Part shown: piece after piece, positions 5,587-6,898 of the stretch
Layout of the letters: each line of letters starts with the position of its first letter
Position numbering within the stretch: the stretch's first letter is position 1
Assembly (NCBI GenBank): GCA_022567015.1
Contig: JADFHR010000173.1
Coordinates: 1 to 6,898 of the forward strand
Reading direction: 5' to 3'
DNA from: Pseudomonadota bacterium
GTDB taxonomy: Bacteria; Pseudomonadota; Alphaproteobacteria; Rhodospirillales; 2-02-FULL-58-16
DNA: 6,898 nucleotides
The notes under the pieces: generated by a model
Databases searched by the model: none
What the model was told of the DNA's origin: nothing
What the model saw: the letters and a program-made list of their open reading frames with translations, nothing else
Made by a program: the position numbers and the translations under genes

Positions 5587-5619
5587 GTGTAAATCAAACG
5601 CTCGCCGTGGGGAGAGGTC

Positions 5620-6609
5620 ATGTCCGTCGCCGCCAAACCGAAGATCCTGAGAACCGACACCGAGGTCCGCATCGGCGACGGCGACCTCGCCCGTCTGGCG
5701 ACCCTCGCCGAGGTGGTGACGCCGCCGGCCTGGGACGAAGAGACCCTGGCCGCCGCCGCCGTCGGCGCCGACCTGATCGTCCATTCCTTCTTTCCCACCA
5801 TCTCGGCCCGGGTGATCGAGGCCTCGGACACCCTCAAGGCCATCGTCAAGTACGGCGTCGGCGTCGACAACATCGACATCGACGCCGCGACCCGGCGCAA
5901 CGTCATGGTCATCAACTGCCCGGAGTACGGGTCCGAGACGGTGGCCGATCACGCCTTCGCCCTGATGATCTGCCTGGCCCGCAGGATCGTCCACATCGAC
6001 CGGGCGACCAGGGACACCGCCTGGGTGTGGCCGTCGCCGGAATTCATCGGCGTCGACCTTTTCGCCAAGACCCTGGGATTGATCGGCTTCGGCAACGTCG
6101 GGCGGGCCATGTGCCGGCGGGCCGCCGGCTTCGGCATGGAACGCATTTACTGCGACCCCTACGTCGCCGAGGAGTCGGTCGCGGAATACGGGGCCCGGGC
6201 GGTGTCCCTGGAGGCGTTGCTGGAGCGCTCCGACTTCGTCACCATTCACTGCGTCCTGACCCCGGAAACCCGCGGCCTGATCGGTGAAGCGGAACTCCGC
6301 GCAATCAAGGACACCGCATACCTGATCGACGTCTCGCGCGGCGCCATCATCGACCAGCCGGCCCTCCTCCGGGCCCTCTCGGAGGGCTGGATCGCCGGCG
6401 CCGGACTGGATGTCTTCCCGGTCGAACCGTTGTGCGCCGACGACCCCTTGTTGAAGATGGACAACGTTTTGCTGACCTCGCACCTGGCCTGGTACACGGT
6501 CGAGGCGGACGAGCGGCTGGCCAAGGAGTGCATGGCCCGGCTGACCGAGGTGCTGGAAGGCCGGCGGCCGAGGAACATCACCAACGCCGCGGCCCTTGGC
6601 CTGGCCTGA
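5620..6609 (+). CDS. D-isomer-specific 2-hydroxyacid dehydrogenase (CtBP/SerA-like)
   Basis: This 329-residue NAD-dependent oxidoreductase is predicted to interconvert a D-2-hydroxyacid and a 2-oxoacid. The substrate-binding half includes YGVGVDNIDIDAATRRNVMV (78-97) and NCPEYGSETVADHAFALMI (99-117). The nucleotide-binding Rossmann motif is GFGNVG (156-161), with acidic D179 at the end of the second strand favouring NAD over NADP. The catalytic triad is R240 (DVSRGAIID), E269 (DVFPVEP) and H288 (SHLAWYT). The SHLAWYT/EADERL ending is closer to C-terminal-binding-protein-like members than to classic SerA, and there is no ACT domain. The length is usual for the family. The ATG at 5620 has GGGGAGAGG just upstream (5609-5617). 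It is transcribed alone, divergently from the TPR gene, from a region with unusual inverted repeats. The substrate (phosphoglycerate, glyoxylate or another) cannot be told from sequence. A 402-residue antisense frame across it is an artefact of high GC. Confidence 0.93.
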   Translation: MSVAAKPKILRTDTEVRIGDGDLARLATLAEVVTPPAWDEETLAAAAVGADLIVHSFFPTISARVIEASDTLKAIVKYGVGVDNIDIDAATRRNVMVINCPEYGSETVADHAFALMICLARRIVHIDRATRDTAWVWPSPEFIGVDLFAKTLGLIGFGNVGRAMCRRAAGFGMERIYCDPYVAEESVAEYGARAVSLEALLERSDFVTIHCVLTPETRGLIGEAELRAIKDTAYLIDVSRGAIIDQPALLRALSEGWIAGAGLDVFPVEPLCADDPLLKMDNVLLTSHLAWYTVEADERLAKECMARLTEVLEGRRPRNITNAAALGLA

Positions 6610-6663
6610 TCCGCTTGTGAAACGGACTCCGAGCACCGGCCGCCGGCGGTCCCACGTCGCCGG

Positions 6664-6708
6664 CGCCCCCGGCGAACCCGGCGGAAGCGGCGGCCGGCGC
6701 CGGGGGCG
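6664..6708. other. GC-rich hairpin downstream of the dehydrogenase
   Basis: CGCCCCCGGCG (6664-6674) and CGCCGGGGGCG (6698-6708) form a perfect 11-bp stem with a 23-base loop. It lies 55 bases after the dehydrogenase stop and could slow or stop transcription, but no T tract follows, so it is not a standard intrinsic terminator. The following 6709-6758 is less GC-rich and contains no gene I can support. Confidence 0.4.
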
Positions 6709-6758
6709 GACTCCTAAACTGCTTAACCATTCTCCCGGTTGAGGATAAAACCATCTCC

Positions 6759-6898
6759 TAATACCAAGGGGCGCTGATCATGACTCATAGAGATCGCGTA
6801 GGCGGCTCGTCGGGCAGGAGAAATGTTGCAGGCGATGCCCCGCATCGTCAAAACTTTTCGACGCCCTCCGACGGGCCGCATACGCGACCGGAACGGCG
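6759..6898 (-). repeat. 140-bp inverted repeat, right copy (runs off the window)
   Basis: This is the reverse-complement partner of 10-149, with 131 of 140 bases identical and no gaps. Identity begins at 6759 and continues to the last base, so the true end lies outside. On the plus strand an ATG at 6780 (GTG in the other copy) opens a frame MTHRDRVGGSSGRR that continues to the window edge. Of the differences falling in that frame I count two silent, five amino-acid changing and one in the start codon, which does not suggest a selected protein. Both internal hairpins are retained: the CGATGC/GCATCG stem (6833-6847) is intact with only loop changes, and the other (6846-6863) carries one change that is a G-U wobble in one strand's RNA. 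Confidence 0.9.

Noticed and set aside
5292..5915. Extension of the TPR protein to a 420-residue form
   Set aside because: The extra N-terminus crosses the divergent intergenic region and the start of the dehydrogenase, and it would bury the signal peptide internally.
5428..6636. 402-residue minus-strand frame
   Set aside because: It is antisense to a clear dehydrogenase and is rich in Gly, Asp and Val with no recognisable motif.
6780..6898. Small protein starting MTHRDRVGG in the repeat
   Set aside because: It is open to the edge in both copies, but the changes between copies are mostly non-silent, the start codon differs and there is no good ribosome-binding site.

Overview
The window looks like chromosomal DNA of a GC-rich alphaproteobacterium, probably Rhodospirillales-like. 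The basis is the very high GC, the class A RNase P RNA, and a TerB/J-domain protein, a DUF3750 protein and a periplasmic TPR protein of types common in that group. The assignment is inferred from gene content, not from a marker alignment. No transposase, integrase, tRNA or CRISPR array is visible.

Layout. Both ends carry one copy of a ~140-bp repeat in opposite orientation (10-149 and 6759-6898, 131 of 140 bases identical without gaps). The outer limits are unknown because copy 2 runs off the window. Inside the left copy lies rnpB, the RNase P RNA (236-654, minus). Upstream of it on the same strand is a tight three-gene cluster, in transcription order: a DUF3750 membrane-anchored protein (2200-3012), a DjlA-like TerB + J-domain co-chaperone (1427-2176), and an AmpD/AmiD-type N-acetylmuramoyl-L-alanine amidase with a peptidoglycan-binding domain (697-1383). 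Gaps of 23 and 43 bases suggest one operon, whose theme appears to be envelope maintenance and muropeptide recycling.

The centre (about 3080-4605) differs in composition. It is AT-rich at its left side and encodes a compact type II restriction-modification pair: a BglII/BstYI-family endonuclease (3324-3911) whose end overlaps the start of an MT-A70-family adenine methyltransferase (3898-4530). The left intergenic region has an 11-bp hairpin, a terminator-like hairpin with a T5 tract, a good sigma-70-like promoter and repeated TATAGTTTT boxes. At the right, a 29-codon C-terminal remnant resembling a VOC (glyoxalase/dioxygenase) protein overlaps the methyltransferase end convergently. I read this as a horizontally acquired module that brought the tail of a neighbouring donor gene with it.

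The right part returns to high GC. It has a secreted TPR protein (4653-5291, minus) divergent from a D-2-hydroxyacid dehydrogenase (5620-6609, plus). The 328-bp region between them contains several long perfect inverted repeats, including two mutually exclusive stems in front of the dehydrogenase. Most other long reading frames are antisense artefacts of high-GC DNA.

The items most worth a second look are the structured inverted repeat pair, the BglII-type/MT-A70 restriction-modification pairing with its boundary signatures, and the structured leader of the dehydrogenase.
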